A DNA stretch of 47,214 nt, taken from positions 1 to 47,214 of the forward strand of contig NYZC01000138.1 in NCBI GenBank assembly GCA_002686995.1, read 5' to 3'. The position numbers were made by a program, and so were the translations under genes. The stretch comes from Phycisphaeraceae bacterium (GTDB lineage Bacteria; Planctomycetota; Phycisphaerae; Phycisphaerales; Phycisphaeraceae). Numbering within the stretch: the stretch's first letter is position 1; each line of letters begins with the position of its first letter. The notes under the pieces are model-generated. The model was not told the DNA's origin. It saw only the letters and a program-made list of their open reading frames with translations, and did no database searches. Positions 1 to 8,871 of the stretch are shown in pieces.

Positions 1-299
1 CGCGAAGTCGATGATCATATCGTCGCTGCCGGCGAATCGTGGACATCATGACTCAATCATCATGACTACGGCTCACACGGCAAATTCCTGCAGGGACCCC
101 ACCGACTCGGGCCCGATTGCGCGAGAACTCGCGCACAGAAGTGCAGAATGTTATGGCGGATAGCTCGGCTGAAGGTCGACCACCCAGGACGAGGAAGGCG
201 ACCGTGGGAATTCAACGGCACGGGGGCCGTGGCGGCGCACTCCAAATTCCTGCAAACAAGGTTGCATCACGAGTCCTCAGACCTCATCATTTTCTTGCC

Positions 300-425
300 A
301 TGCGTGTTCTGTTGCCCCTTCTATTCGTCCCTGCTGCCCTTGCAGCTTCTCCGCCCCAGGGCGTGAACCTGGCCGCGCTGGAGGACTGGGAGATCCTGGT
401 CGCCGATACCTGGTCGCCGATATAG
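300..425 (+). pseudogene. Possible truncated secreted protein, N-terminal fragment only
   Basis: A 41-codon frame starts MRVLLPLLFVPAALAASP, a good signal peptide with an AxA-type cleavage site, and continues into NLAALEDWEILVADTWSPI before a stop. The segment after the signal resembles the first beta strand of secreted proteins that begin 'LADWxIVVxxxASPSE' (DUF4838/glycosidase-type proteins, from memory), so this may be the surviving 5' end of such a gene. No good ribosome binding site precedes the ATG. It could equally be chance. The rest of 1-299 shows no convincing gene. Confidence 0.3.
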
Positions 426-431
426 TACGAT
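426..431 (+). promoter_or_regulatory. Candidate -10 element (TACGAT) of the AOR operon
   Basis: TACGAT lies 55 bases before the GTG start of the oxidoreductase gene. The same hexamer or a close variant occurs just ahead of several other genes in this window. No clear -35 is visible, so this is an inference from recurrence and position. Confidence 0.3.
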
Positions 432-486
432 AGGCCCGTGGTCCTGCAACTGTGGATACGGTATCCGAAACGAAAGGAGATCAGTC

Positions 487-2361
487 GTGGCTAGAGGTTT
501 TATGGGCAAGATCTTGAACGTGAATCTGACAACACGTGAGGTTCGCGACGAACCGCTCGACGAAGCATCGTGTCGCGACTACATCGGCGGTTACGGCATC
601 GGTGCCAAATACCTCTACGACCGGATGCCGAAAGGCGTGGATCCTCTGGGTCCGGAGAATCTCCTAGGTTTCTTCACTGGACCGTTGACGGGCACGCCCT
701 GCATCGAGGGGAACCGTTTCGTTGTCGTGTGCAAATCACCGCTGACCAACACCTGGGGCGATGCCAACTGCGGCGGCACCTTCGGCCCTCACCTGAAGTT
801 TGCCGGGTACGACGGCATTCTGATCAGTGGTGCATCCGACACACCCGTGTGGTTGCGGATCGAGGATGGTCAGGCGCAGTTGTGCGACGCCGCGTTTCTC
901 TGGGGCAAGGACAGCAACAAGACCGAAGATGAACTCAAGGCGCTCATGGGTGAATCGAATGAGCGAGGCAACAGGAAGAAGGTGGAAGTCGCCTCAATCG
1001 GACAGGCCGGCGAAGGCCTGAGCCTGATCTCGGCAATCATGAACGACAAGGGCCGCGCCGCCGGACGCAGCGGCGTGGGTGCGGTGATGGGGTCCAAGAA
1101 GCTCAAGGCCATCGCGGTGACCGGAACGAATGAGATTCCGCTGTTCGATCCCGAAGAGACCAAGGCGCTACGTAAGAAATACACGAAGATGACGGGCGGA
1201 GCCCATGAGTTGTTTGTCAATTACGGCACGATCGGGATCACGGGCGAATCCTCCATGACCGGTGACTCGCCGGTGAAGAACTGGGGTGGCGTCGGACCGG
1301 TGGATTTTCCGAGCGGGAAGACGAAGTTCGAGCAGGACACGCTGATCGCCTACCAGGACAAGAAGTACGGGTGCTGGCAATGCACGATGGCGTGCGGAGG
1401 GCACATGTCCGTAAAAGAGGCTGGCCCCTACAAGGGTGTCGCCCACCACAAGGTCGAGTACGAAACGGCAGCATCCTGGGGCACGATGACGCTGACCGAC
1501 GATTTCCCGGCCATGATCAAGATCAACGAACTGTGCAACAAGTTCGGGTTCGACACCATTGCATCGGGCGTCACCGCCGCTTTCGCCGTGGAATGCTACG
1601 AGAACGGAATCCTGACGAAGGAGGATACCGACGGTCTGGAACTGAATTGGGGGAACTCGGCGTCGCTGGTGGCTCTACTGGAGAAGATGGGTCGTCGAGA
1701 GGGCATCGGAGACGTCTTGGCAGACGGTGTGAAGCGCGCTGCCGAGCGGATCGGCAAGGGCAGCGAGAAGTTCGCCATGCACGTGCACGGGTCGGAAGTG
1801 CCCATGCACGATCCGAAATTCATGCCCGGCCTAGCGACGACCTACAAGATGGACTCGACACCTGCCCGTCATACCCAAGGCCACGAAGATATGCCGCCGG
1901 TGCTGGAGGGGTGGCCTGAGCATGAGAAGTATGAGTACACGGGCAAGGGCGAACTGCACAAGCACTGCATGGAGATGGTGCATGTCACAAACGCTGCCGG
2001 CGTCTGCCTTTTTGCCTTTCTTTCGTATGACTGGAACTTCATTCCTGACTTCCTGAAGAGCGTTACGGGGTGGGACTTCGACACCGACGAGTGCTACCGC
2101 GTCGGGGAGCGTATCGCCAACCTCAGGCACGCGTTCAATCTCCGCGAAGGGCTCAATCCGCTCCGATTCGAGGTACCCAGTCGTCTGATCGGAGACCCGC
2201 CGCAGACCACGGGCAATGTGCGCAACGTGACAGTCGATATCGATACGCAGGTGCGTGAATATTGCCAGATCATGGATTGGGACCCGGAAACGGCGATACC
2301 GAGCAGACAGCGGCTGGAGTCACTGGGCCTGGAGGCAGTTGCGACGGACCTGCACGGATAA
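487..2361 (+). CDS. Aldehyde:ferredoxin oxidoreductase (AOR) family, tungsten/molybdenum bis-pterin enzyme
   Basis: The 624-residue product matches the AOR family in length (about 600-630). Enzymes of this family oxidise aldehydes to carboxylic acids in the cytoplasm, passing electrons to ferredoxin through a tungsto- or molybdo-bispterin and one [4Fe-4S] cluster. The N-terminus (GKILNVNLTTREV, then YIGGYGIGAKYLYD) is typical. The cluster ligands are visible as C296-x2-C299-x3-C303 and a late C507. Pterin-contact segments such as NTWGDANCGGTFG and GRAAGRSGVGAVMGSKKLKAI are present. The start is GTG at 487, preceded by AAAGGAGA six bases upstream. It is the first gene of a same-strand run with an O-demethylase-like and an FAH-like gene, so an aromatic aldehyde is a plausible substrate, though this is inferred from context only. 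Some AOR-family members act on other substrates (for example benzoyl-CoA reductase BamB-type), so the exact reaction is open. Confidence 0.92.
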   Translation: MARGFMGKILNVNLTTREVRDEPLDEASCRDYIGGYGIGAKYLYDRMPKGVDPLGPENLLGFFTGPLTGTPCIEGNRFVVVCKSPLTNTWGDANCGGTFGPHLKFAGYDGILISGASDTPVWLRIEDGQAQLCDAAFLWGKDSNKTEDELKALMGESNERGNRKKVEVASIGQAGEGLSLISAIMNDKGRAAGRSGVGAVMGSKKLKAIAVTGTNEIPLFDPEETKALRKKYTKMTGGAHELFVNYGTIGITGESSMTGDSPVKNWGGVGPVDFPSGKTKFEQDTLIAYQDKKYGCWQCTMACGGHMSVKEAGPYKGVAHHKVEYETAASWGTMTLTDDFPAMIKINELCNKFGFDTIASGVTAAFAVECYENGILTKEDTDGLELNWGNSASLVALLEKMGRREGIGDVLADGVKRAAERIGKGSEKFAMHVHGSEVPMHDPKFMPGLATTYKMDSTPARHTQGHEDMPPVLEGWPEHEKYEYTGKGELHKHCMEMVHVTNAAGVCLFAFLSYDWNFIPDFLKSVTGWDFDTDECYRVGERIANLRHAFNLREGLNPLRFEVPSRLIGDPPQTTGNVRNVTVDIDTQVREYCQIMDWDPETAIPSRQRLESLGLEAVATDLHG

Positions 2362-2378
2362 GCGGCGCTCAGCGCCGC
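2362..2378 (+). terminator. Short GC-rich hairpin after the AOR gene
   Basis: Directly after the stop codon, GCGGCGC and GCGCCGC pair across a three-base loop. There is no U-tract, so it may attenuate, stabilise the 3' end or be neutral. Confidence 0.35.
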
Positions 2379-2778
2379 CCGTGGCACTGGGGGTCCTGTC
2401 GTGACTCAGAGACGCTCACTGCGCAGACCGTGCGGCCGCTGGCGATGATGTGGGAACCAACGACGATGATCATGGCGACGCTTGTCGATTAGGGCGCAGT
2501 TCGCGGAGCGGCAGTAACGTTTGCCGTGCAGGAGAGCGCGACCGCCAGATCCTCGTTCTTCAACGTCTTGCCGTCGACGCTCTTGGCTTGGACTCCAGAA
2601 GTCAAGATCTTCCTCTCCCGGCGGCCAAGGGCGCCGGCACTGCGAGAGAGGTCCCCGGACCAAGCGAATCCAGCGTGGGAGCGTGCCGTGCACCGACGGG
2701 CACCGCAGGATCTCGCTATCCTGCGGGCTTCGTGCACGGTTACCAAAACGTCGAATTCAACGGATCAAGAGGATCGAT
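2379..2778. other. Intergenic stretch without a convincing gene
   Basis: The 400 bases between the AOR and LigM-like genes have open frames on both strands, but none has a family signature, a good ribosome binding site or codon use like the neighbours. The space is long for an operon, so the two downstream genes may have their own promoter. Confidence 0.5.
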
Positions 2779-4116
2779 ATGTCGTCACTCGAGCAGAAGC
2801 TGCAGTCCTGGAAGAACCCGGTCGAGATGCTCCGCAACGCACCGACCGGCCCGTACGTTTTTCCTATCGCCCCCGAGTTCACGAATTGGGCGGACGAGCA
2901 GACGGCCTGGTTCCGCTCCGCGGTGCTGTTCGATCTCTCGAGGCACATGACGGACATCTATTTCGAGGGCCCGGATCTGCTTCGGCTGCTCAGCCACGTC
3001 GCCGTCAACACCTTCAGCAACTTCGGCCCCAACAAGGCCAAGCAGATCGTGTGCTGCAACGAAGAGGGCTGGGTGATCGGCGATGCGATCCTGTTCGGGC
3101 TCGCCGAGAACAAGGTCAACATCAGCGGCCGCCCGTCGGTGCCGAACTGGGTCGCCTACCATGCGGAAACAGGCGACTACGACGTCACGGTGACAAGAGA
3201 CATCCGCGCGGTCGAGGGCGAGGGAAGGCGCAAGACCTTCCGTTATCAGGTCCAGGGCCCCAACGCGATGAACATCATCGAAGCGGCCGCGGACGGACCC
3301 TTGCCGCAGGTCAGGTTCTTCAACATCGGCCAGTTCACGATCGCCGGCAGGCAGGTGAACGGCCTCGGGCACGGGATGGCGCGGACGCAGGGACTCGAGA
3401 TCTTCGGGCCCTCCGAATACGGCGAGGAAGTGCGCGCCGCACTGACCGAGGCGGGCAAGGCGCACGGCCTGAGGGAAGTCGGCGCCCGCGCCTATTCGAC
3501 GGTCTCCCCGGAATCGGGCTGGATTCCGTCGCCGATGCCCGCGATCTACACGGACTCGATGAAGGCATATCGTCAGTGGCTTGCCGATGACGGCTTCGAG
3601 GCCAACGTGTCACTCGGCGGCAGTTTCTACTCCGACAACATCGAAGACTATTACCAGACGCCATGGGATCTCGGCTACGGCATGCACGTGAAGTTCGATC
3701 ACGACTTCATCGGACGAGATGCCCTCGAGAGGAAGGCCAACGAGCCGCACCGGAAGAAGGTGTGGCTGGTGTGGAACGATGTGGATGTCACGGACATCTT
3801 CGCTTCGATGCTGGGGCCCGGGGATCGCTGCAAGTACATGGAGGCGCCGGGGTCGCAGTATTCCTCACTGCCGTTCGATACGGTGCTCCTGAACGAAAAG
3901 ATGATCGGCCTGTCGACCTACAACTGCTACACGTCGAACGTCGGCCACTGGTTCTCGCTGGCGATGATCGACGAGGAATCGGCCATCGACGGCACCGAGG
4001 TCACCGTGGTCTGGGGCGAGCAGGACGGGGGATCGGACAAGCCGTCCGTCGAGCGACACATGCAGACGGAAGTGCGCGCCGTGATTCACACGGAGCGTCC
4101 GGTGGTGGACGCGTAA
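2779..4116 (+). CDS. LigM-like tetrahydrofolate-dependent O-demethylase (GcvT-fold aminomethyltransferase family)
   Basis: The 445-residue product has the GcvT/aminomethyltransferase fold. From memory it is closely similar along its length to Sphingobium LigM, which moves the methyl group of vanillate or 3-O-methylgallate to tetrahydrofolate. Shared landmarks include an N-terminal VEMLRN...PEFTNW block, SRHMTD with H56, PNKAKQ near residue 84, GSF-x-SDNIEDYY near 281, and KFDHDFIGRDAL near 305. Y239 and the ESGWIPSP block (residues 245-252) also match the LigM active-site region. The ATG at 2779 is preceded by AAGAGGA; an upstream in-frame extension to 2521 has no such similarity. The gene lies between an AOR and an FAH-like gene, which fits catabolism of methoxylated aromatics. 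A different methyl donor, for example a sarcosine- or DMSP-like compound, cannot be excluded. Confidence 0.85.
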   Translation: MSSLEQKLQSWKNPVEMLRNAPTGPYVFPIAPEFTNWADEQTAWFRSAVLFDLSRHMTDIYFEGPDLLRLLSHVAVNTFSNFGPNKAKQIVCCNEEGWVIGDAILFGLAENKVNISGRPSVPNWVAYHAETGDYDVTVTRDIRAVEGEGRRKTFRYQVQGPNAMNIIEAAADGPLPQVRFFNIGQFTIAGRQVNGLGHGMARTQGLEIFGPSEYGEEVRAALTEAGKAHGLREVGARAYSTVSPESGWIPSPMPAIYTDSMKAYRQWLADDGFEANVSLGGSFYSDNIEDYYQTPWDLGYGMHVKFDHDFIGRDALERKANEPHRKKVWLVWNDVDVTDIFASMLGPGDRCKYMEAPGSQYSSLPFDTVLLNEKMIGLSTYNCYTSNVGHWFSLAMIDEESAIDGTEVTVVWGEQDGGSDKPSVERHMQTEVRAVIHTERPVVDA

Positions 4117-4221
4117 CCGAAGTGGCCACACTCATAGCGCGCTGAAAACCGCGTTCCTATTCGTGGATGCTTGCGCGCACGGCGCGAGTCCCCCCTTTTC
4201 GTTGAATCGGAGACCGCGTTC

Positions 4222-6060
4222 ATGAAGCTCACGACCATCGTCAGGGACGGCGCCTGGAGGACGGTCATCCTCTCGGCGCGGCCGACGTCGCACGTTCCGG
4301 TGATGATCGACATCGGGGCGGCGGTCGACATCCTCGTCACCCAGTCAGGCTCGGGTCGGCTGCACTGGGTGTCGCGATGGGAAGGCCCGTGGGGAGTCTG
4401 GAAGGCGCCGGCGGACATGATCGACATCGTCCGCCACGGCTGGCCGGCCGTGTCCGCGCTCGAGCTGCTCGAGCGCATCTTCTGGGCGTTCGCCCGCACG
4501 GGCGACGGCGCCGCCGCCGAGAACGCGCTGCTCGAGCCCGAAGCGGTGACGTGGCAGGCCCCCCTTCCCGAGCCGCCGGCCTATCTCTACCTGCACAACA
4601 ACTCGACCGTCGCGCTCAACTTCCAGTTCACCGACTACGGCCGCCGCGAAATCCTGCACCCGCGCAACCGGCCGGTCACGGCCATGATCGGCACCGGCGA
4701 GCCGCTGTTCACCAACGACGCCGGCTACGTCAAGACCGACATGGAGTTCGGCTTCGTCGTCGGGCCGGACGCACACCTGCTCGACGACGAGACGGCGATG
4801 GATCACGTGTTCGGCTACACCGTGACCACCGACAGCCGCCTGAACGCCTACACGACAAGCTACAACACCCTGTCCGACAAGCAGCGTTACCAGGGCGCGG
4901 CCGGCGCCTGCATGGACAAGGCCTGCGACGGTTACGGCGCGTTCGGCCCCGTGATCGTCACTGCCGACGAGGTGGGCAATCCCCAGGACCTGCTCGGTCA
5001 CATCCACTGCAACGGCGTGGAGCGCGGGCGCTGTCACACCGGCGGCTACCTGGATCCGGTGCGCGACATCCTGGCCAACCTGTCACGCATGATGACCGTG
5101 CCCGCCGGCACCGTGGTGGCGATGGGCGGCGCGGCCTACGACGGCTTCGCGGTCAAGGGCGACATGCGTCGGCCGGGGCAGAACCACGTCAGCATCTCGT
5201 TCGAGCGCGTCGGCGCCATTCACCACGACCTCGTCTATCCCGACGAGCCGAGAGCCCGGCAGCGCGGCCCTCAGAGCCCCTACCTGCATCGGCGCCGACA
5301 GCTGGGCCTCCCGTCGTCGGACATGCCCGATCTGAAACCCGGCGACGTGCCCGCCGCGACCCGCGCGCTCTGGGCGATCATGTACAACGTCGGTCGCAAG
5401 CACGACCCGGACTACCCGGCCCCTTACCTCTACCCGCGTACGAGCCTGCGCCGCGCCGAAGAGCCGATCGTCCTCGGCCCGGCCCATCGCGACGTGGAGA
5501 TCAGCGTGCAGTTGGCCGCGGTCATCGGCACCAGGACGCAGTACCAGGTCCCGGCCGACAAGGTGCTCGACGGCCTGCTGGGACTGGCCCTGTTCATCGG
5601 CATCGCCGACCTGGGCGTCCTGCAGCGCGGTGTCGACGACGCCAACGCGTCCTCCTATTACTTCGGCTACTTCCAGTCACGCTTCGGCGACGGCTTCAAC
5701 CGGATCGCCCCGCCGGTGCCGATCAGCGAGTTGAACGACAAGTGGCGCGATGCGCCGATGCGCATCGAGATCGAGGGCCACGGCGCCGCCGAAGGCGCCG
5801 TCAGCGACTACGACACCGGCGTCGAGCGCATGATCGAGTGGATCAGCAAAGGGGTCACGATGCTGCCGGGCGACGTCGCGGCGCTCGGACCGGGCAACGC
5901 GTGCGTGAAGGTGCCGATGACAGGGAGCCCCGGCAGCAAGTGGAAGCTGCGAGCCGGCATCAAAGGCCTGGTCGATATCGACACGCACATCGAAGACCAG
6001 CGCGACGAGCGCGTGGGCAACTGGCACAAGCTGAAGATCGGGCCGTCGGACCTGACGTAA
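4222..6060 (+). CDS. Tandem fumarylacetoacetate hydrolase (FAH)-like protein, second copy degenerate
   Basis: The 612-residue protein carries an FAH-type fold in its first half. GYTVTTD is followed by MDKACDGYGAFGPVIVTADE, matching the family's GYTxxND...GKSxDxFxPxGP region. D173 and E175 (in TDMEFGFVVG), D204 and K233 occupy the usual metal-ligand and lysine positions. A second FAH-like unit begins near residue 420 (VEISVQLAAVIG), but its acidic ligand pair is replaced by S and Q, so it looks catalytically dead and perhaps structural. Family members hydrolyse C-C bonds in beta-diketo acids, or act as isomerases, decarboxylases or hydratases in aromatic ring-cleavage pathways. The start is the ATG at 4222, with ATCGGAGA upstream; a longer frame to 4171 looks non-coding. 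It follows the LigM-like gene by 105 bases. The precise reaction is unknown. Confidence 0.72.
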   Translation: MKLTTIVRDGAWRTVILSARPTSHVPVMIDIGAAVDILVTQSGSGRLHWVSRWEGPWGVWKAPADMIDIVRHGWPAVSALELLERIFWAFARTGDGAAAENALLEPEAVTWQAPLPEPPAYLYLHNNSTVALNFQFTDYGRREILHPRNRPVTAMIGTGEPLFTNDAGYVKTDMEFGFVVGPDAHLLDDETAMDHVFGYTVTTDSRLNAYTTSYNTLSDKQRYQGAAGACMDKACDGYGAFGPVIVTADEVGNPQDLLGHIHCNGVERGRCHTGGYLDPVRDILANLSRMMTVPAGTVVAMGGAAYDGFAVKGDMRRPGQNHVSISFERVGAIHHDLVYPDEPRARQRGPQSPYLHRRRQLGLPSSDMPDLKPGDVPAATRALWAIMYNVGRKHDPDYPAPYLYPRTSLRRAEEPIVLGPAHRDVEISVQLAAVIGTRTQYQVPADKVLDGLLGLALFIGIADLGVLQRGVDDANASSYYFGYFQSRFGDGFNRIAPPVPISELNDKWRDAPMRIEIEGHGAAEGAVSDYDTGVERMIEWISKGVTMLPGDVAALGPGNACVKVPMTGSPGSKWKLRAGIKGLVDIDTHIEDQRDERVGNWHKLKIGPSDLT

Positions 6061-6064
6061 TCGC

Positions 6065-7132
6065 TCAAGACCGCCTGATCCCGCGCATGTTCATCGCCAG
6101 CGCTTCCGGGTTCGTCGACCAGCGCAGCGCCTCGGTGCCCGAGATGATCTCGTCGCGGTACATGGCGAGCAGGTGCTGGTCGAAGCTCTGCATGTTGGAC
6201 TCGCCCGTCTCGATGTACTCGTTCAGCTGATCGAGCCTGTTCTCGAGGATGCATTTCTCGGTCACGGCGCTCGCGCGGAGGATCTCGACCGCCGGACGGC
6301 GTCCGCCCGCGTTGGTCGTCACGAGGCGCTGCGAGATGATCGCCTCGATGGAACTGGCCAGTTGCTGAAGCATGAGCTGACGCTCGACCGGAGGAAACAT
6401 GGCGATGATGCGCTCGATGGTCTGCGGCGCGTTGGCGCTGTGAACGGTGGAGAAGACCTGGTGACCGGTGTCGGTCGCCCGCAACGCCATGCGCAGCGTC
6501 TCCACGTCGCGAAGCTCGCCGACGAGGATCACGTCCGGATCCTGGCGCAAGGCCTGCCTTAGCGCCTGGTCGAAGGACGGCGTGTCGGCGCCGACCTCGA
6601 GCTGGCAGATCAGGGCCTTCTGGTTCTCGTAGGTGAACTCGATCGGATCCTCGATCGTGAGGACCTTCGACCGGTAGGTCTGGTTGATCAGCTCGATCAT
6701 CGCGGCGAGCGTCGTGCTCTTGCCGCTGCCGGTCGTGCCGGTCAGCAGCGTCAGCCCGCGCTGCGACAGCGCGATGTCGTGGACGACGCGCGGCAGGTTC
6801 AGATCCTCGATCGAGGGAATCGCCGACTTGATGATCCGCATCACCACGCCCGACCTGCCCATGTGCGAATAGGCGCTGCATCGAAAGCGCGAGACGCCCT
6901 CGATGAGGTACGAGAAGTCCAGGCCCTCGACGATCGATTCGTCCACGTTGTCCTGAAGCTTCGGCGGCAGCAGCGACTCGATGAACTGACGCGCCTGCTC
7001 CGGAGTCAGGGGATCGGCCTTGACGGCGCGAATCTGACCCGCGAAGCGCAGCATCGGCGGCGCGCCCGCCTGGACGTGCACGTCCGAAGCGTCGTTGTCG
7101 ACCGCGTAGCGAAGCAGATCCGAAAGTTCCAT
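6065..7132 (-). CDS. pilT: Type IV pilus retraction ATPase PilT/PilU family
   Basis: This 355-residue cytoplasmic secretion ATPase powers pilus retraction for twitching, adhesion or DNA uptake. It begins MELSDLLRYAVDNDASDVHV, the standard PAS-like N-terminal domain. The Walker A is GTTGSGKST (132-140), the Asp box TIEDPIEF (159-166), the Walker B DVILVGELRD (200-209), and the His box ATDTGHQVFSTVHSANA (219-235). The C-terminus (NMQSFDQHLLAMYRDEIIS) is typical of PilT/PilU. The chosen ATG at 7132 has GGAG eight bases upstream, and the extra upstream frame lacks similarity. The gene converges on the FAH-like gene with four bases between stop codons. No other core pilus gene is adjacent, but prepilin-like genes lie at 18.5, 19.2 and 35.6 kb. 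Confidence 0.95.
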   Translation of the reverse strand: MELSDLLRYAVDNDASDVHVQAGAPPMLRFAGQIRAVKADPLTPEQARQFIESLLPPKLQDNVDESIVEGLDFSYLIEGVSRFRCSAYSHMGRSGVVMRIIKSAIPSIEDLNLPRVVHDIALSQRGLTLLTGTTGSGKSTTLAAMIELINQTYRSKVLTIEDPIEFTYENQKALICQLEVGADTPSFDQALRQALRQDPDVILVGELRDVETLRMALRATDTGHQVFSTVHSANAPQTIERIIAMFPPVERQLMLQQLASSIEAIISQRLVTTNAGGRRPAVEILRASAVTEKCILENRLDQLNEYIETGESNMQSFDQHLLAMYRDEIISGTEALRWSTNPEALAMNMRGIRRS

Positions 7133-7304
7133 TCGATCTCCATCCGGTTGGCACCCAAGTGAAGCCAGTCTATCAGCACCGGGCAATCCGCACGGAACGA
7201 CCACGTCGAGAGCCCGAGACCGGCCGACGCCCCCGATTCGACTGCAGGGCGAAACGTGCACCTCCAGGACAACGATCAATTCGTGGAAACTCCGGGCGGA
7301 CGCG

Positions 7305-8741
7305 TCAGACCGCGACGCGCGTCGATGCATAGATCGCATCGAGCTCGGTCACGACGTGTCGCGGCAGCGGCAGCGGCTCGTGCGTGTCCAGGAGGTGCTG
7401 AGCGAGATCCCTCGCTCGCTCCTCCATGCGCTTGGCGCCGCCTGCCGTCCAGGTTTCGTACCGGTCCCGTACGAGCAGGGAAGGAATGAAATGCTCATTC
7501 CGGTAGTGCTTCACGGTGTGGTCCTCGGTCAGGAAGTGACCGCGCGGCCCGATCTCCCGGATGACGTCGAAGGCCAGGGTCTCACTGGAGACGTCGATCC
7601 CTCCGGCGAGTCTGCGCACCATGCCGATCAGCTCGTCGTCGACGACGGTCTTCTCGAAGCTGACGGCGAGCGTGTTCTGAAGCTCGCCGGCACCGTGCGC
7701 CACGATCGAGACACCCGCCAGGATGCAGACCAGGTTGCTCATCAGGCTCTCGGCGCCGGCCTGCATCCCAAGCGTGTGAGCGTCGGACGACCCACCGGTG
7801 CCGCGCGAGGGAATGCCGTAGTGACGCGCCATTTGCGCCGTGGCGAGACAGAGTAAATCCGCTTCCGGCGCGCCGTAGGGAAGAATCGCCGTGCGCATGT
7901 CGAGCGCGCTTGACACGCAGCCGTAGACCAGCGGGATGCCGGGGTTCACCAGCTGCGCCAAAGTGGCGTGCCCCAGGAATTCCGCCGTCGCCTGCGCCAG
8001 CGCGCCCGCAAGCGTCGCCGGTCCCGTCGCACCCGCCTGCACCTCAGGCGAGATCAGAAGAGGAATGCCCTGCCTGATGTACTCGAGCATGCCCGCCAGC
8101 TGTCCGGGGGTGTTGTATAGCGGGCTGACGGTATTGCTCACCGCCATCAGCGGCAGCGCGCCCCGGGGCAGGTCGCAGACGTCGGACACGGCTTCGGCCA
8201 TTCGAATGACGAGCGTGGAAGCCGCCTTGCTCCGGGACACGGCGAACACCGGCTTGCTGGAGCAGGGGAACATGGTCTTCGTCACCCATGCCGCCAGTGC
8301 CTCGTCCGACGTCTCGTCCGGATGCACGCCTGCCGACGCGCCGGAGACATTCGCCAGCCCGTCGCACAACCGGCAGATGTCCACGCCATCGGCGGCCGTG
8401 CCGCGACGGGGCGCCTCGTTCAGGCCGATCACGTTGAGCGCCGAGTCCGGCCCCATGAACCAGGTGCCGGTACCGTCGATCGTCAGCGTATGCGCGGGAT
8501 TCCGGGCGACCCAGGTGAAACCGGACGGCACCTCTCGGAGGCTCGCCTCCACGAGATCCGGTGGGATCAGCACCGTTTGCGCGTCCATGTCGACGCGGGC
8601 GCCGGCGTCCGCGAAAACCTCGAGCACGTCGCGATCGGGCAGCCACAGCCCCACTTCCTCCAGCACGCGCAGCGCGGTCTGGTGCACATCGCGCACCTGG
8701 TCCCCGGTGAGGATTTCCAGGCAACGTGGCGAGCATGCCAT
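7305..8741 (-). CDS. Trimethylamine/glycine-betaine methyltransferase (MttB) family, non-pyrrolysine type
   Basis: The 478-residue protein has the MttB-family pattern: LEILTGDQVRDVHQTALRVLEEVG at the N-terminus, WFMGPDSALNVIG, ISPEVQAGATGPATLAGAL, and AEFLGHATLAQLVNPGIPLVYG. These TIM-barrel enzymes move a methyl group from a quaternary or tertiary amine to a corrinoid protein. The frame has no internal TAG, so it belongs to the non-pyrrolysine branch, whose known members act on glycine betaine, proline betaine or carnitine. I chose the ATG at 8741 because CGGAG precedes it by eight bases and the family starts there; an ATG at 8813 would give 502 residues but lies past a palindrome and has no binding site. 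No corrinoid protein gene is next to it, so its partner must be elsewhere. The substrate is unknown. Confidence 0.88.
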   Translation of the reverse strand: MACSPRCLEILTGDQVRDVHQTALRVLEEVGLWLPDRDVLEVFADAGARVDMDAQTVLIPPDLVEASLREVPSGFTWVARNPAHTLTIDGTGTWFMGPDSALNVIGLNEAPRRGTAADGVDICRLCDGLANVSGASAGVHPDETSDEALAAWVTKTMFPCSSKPVFAVSRSKAASTLVIRMAEAVSDVCDLPRGALPLMAVSNTVSPLYNTPGQLAGMLEYIRQGIPLLISPEVQAGATGPATLAGALAQATAEFLGHATLAQLVNPGIPLVYGCVSSALDMRTAILPYGAPEADLLCLATAQMARHYGIPSRGTGGSSDAHTLGMQAGAESLMSNLVCILAGVSIVAHGAGELQNTLAVSFEKTVVDDELIGMVRRLAGGIDVSSETLAFDVIREIGPRGHFLTEDHTVKHYRNEHFIPSLLVRDRYETWTAGGAKRMEERARDLAQHLLDTHEPLPLPRHVVTELDAIYASTRVAV

Positions 8742-8792
8742 AGGCGGTGCTCCGAATTTTTTCGGGCTGACTGGGCACCCGGGTCGCAGGGG

Positions 8793-8806
8793 GATATCAT
8801 AATATC
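8793..8806. promoter_or_regulatory. Small palindrome in a divergent promoter region
   Basis: GATAT and ATATC flank CATA in the space between the divergent mttB-like and redoxin-like genes. The surroundings are locally AT-rich, and TTGACA follows at 8807-8812. It could be an operator or just the AT-rich promoter core of either gene. Confidence 0.3.
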
Positions 8807-8871
8807 TTGACATCTATTGTTTGCCCCGAGGAGGCGGGCAGCCGGAAACGACTGGACAAGGAGAAACTGCA

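Noticed and set aside
2489-2746. Minus-strand 85-residue frame with a protein-like stretch (KSVDGKTLKNEDLAVALSC)
   Set aside because: The first half is Arg/Ala noise, there is no binding site, and no family is recognised; a decayed gene cannot be excluded but is not supported.
4377-6230. 617-residue open frame overlapping the FAH-like gene
   Set aside because: Extremely Arg-rich with no domain; it is a frame shadow of the real gene.
7305-8741. Possible pyrrolysine in the MttB-family gene
   Set aside because: The frame has no internal TAG, so this is the non-pyrrolysine branch.
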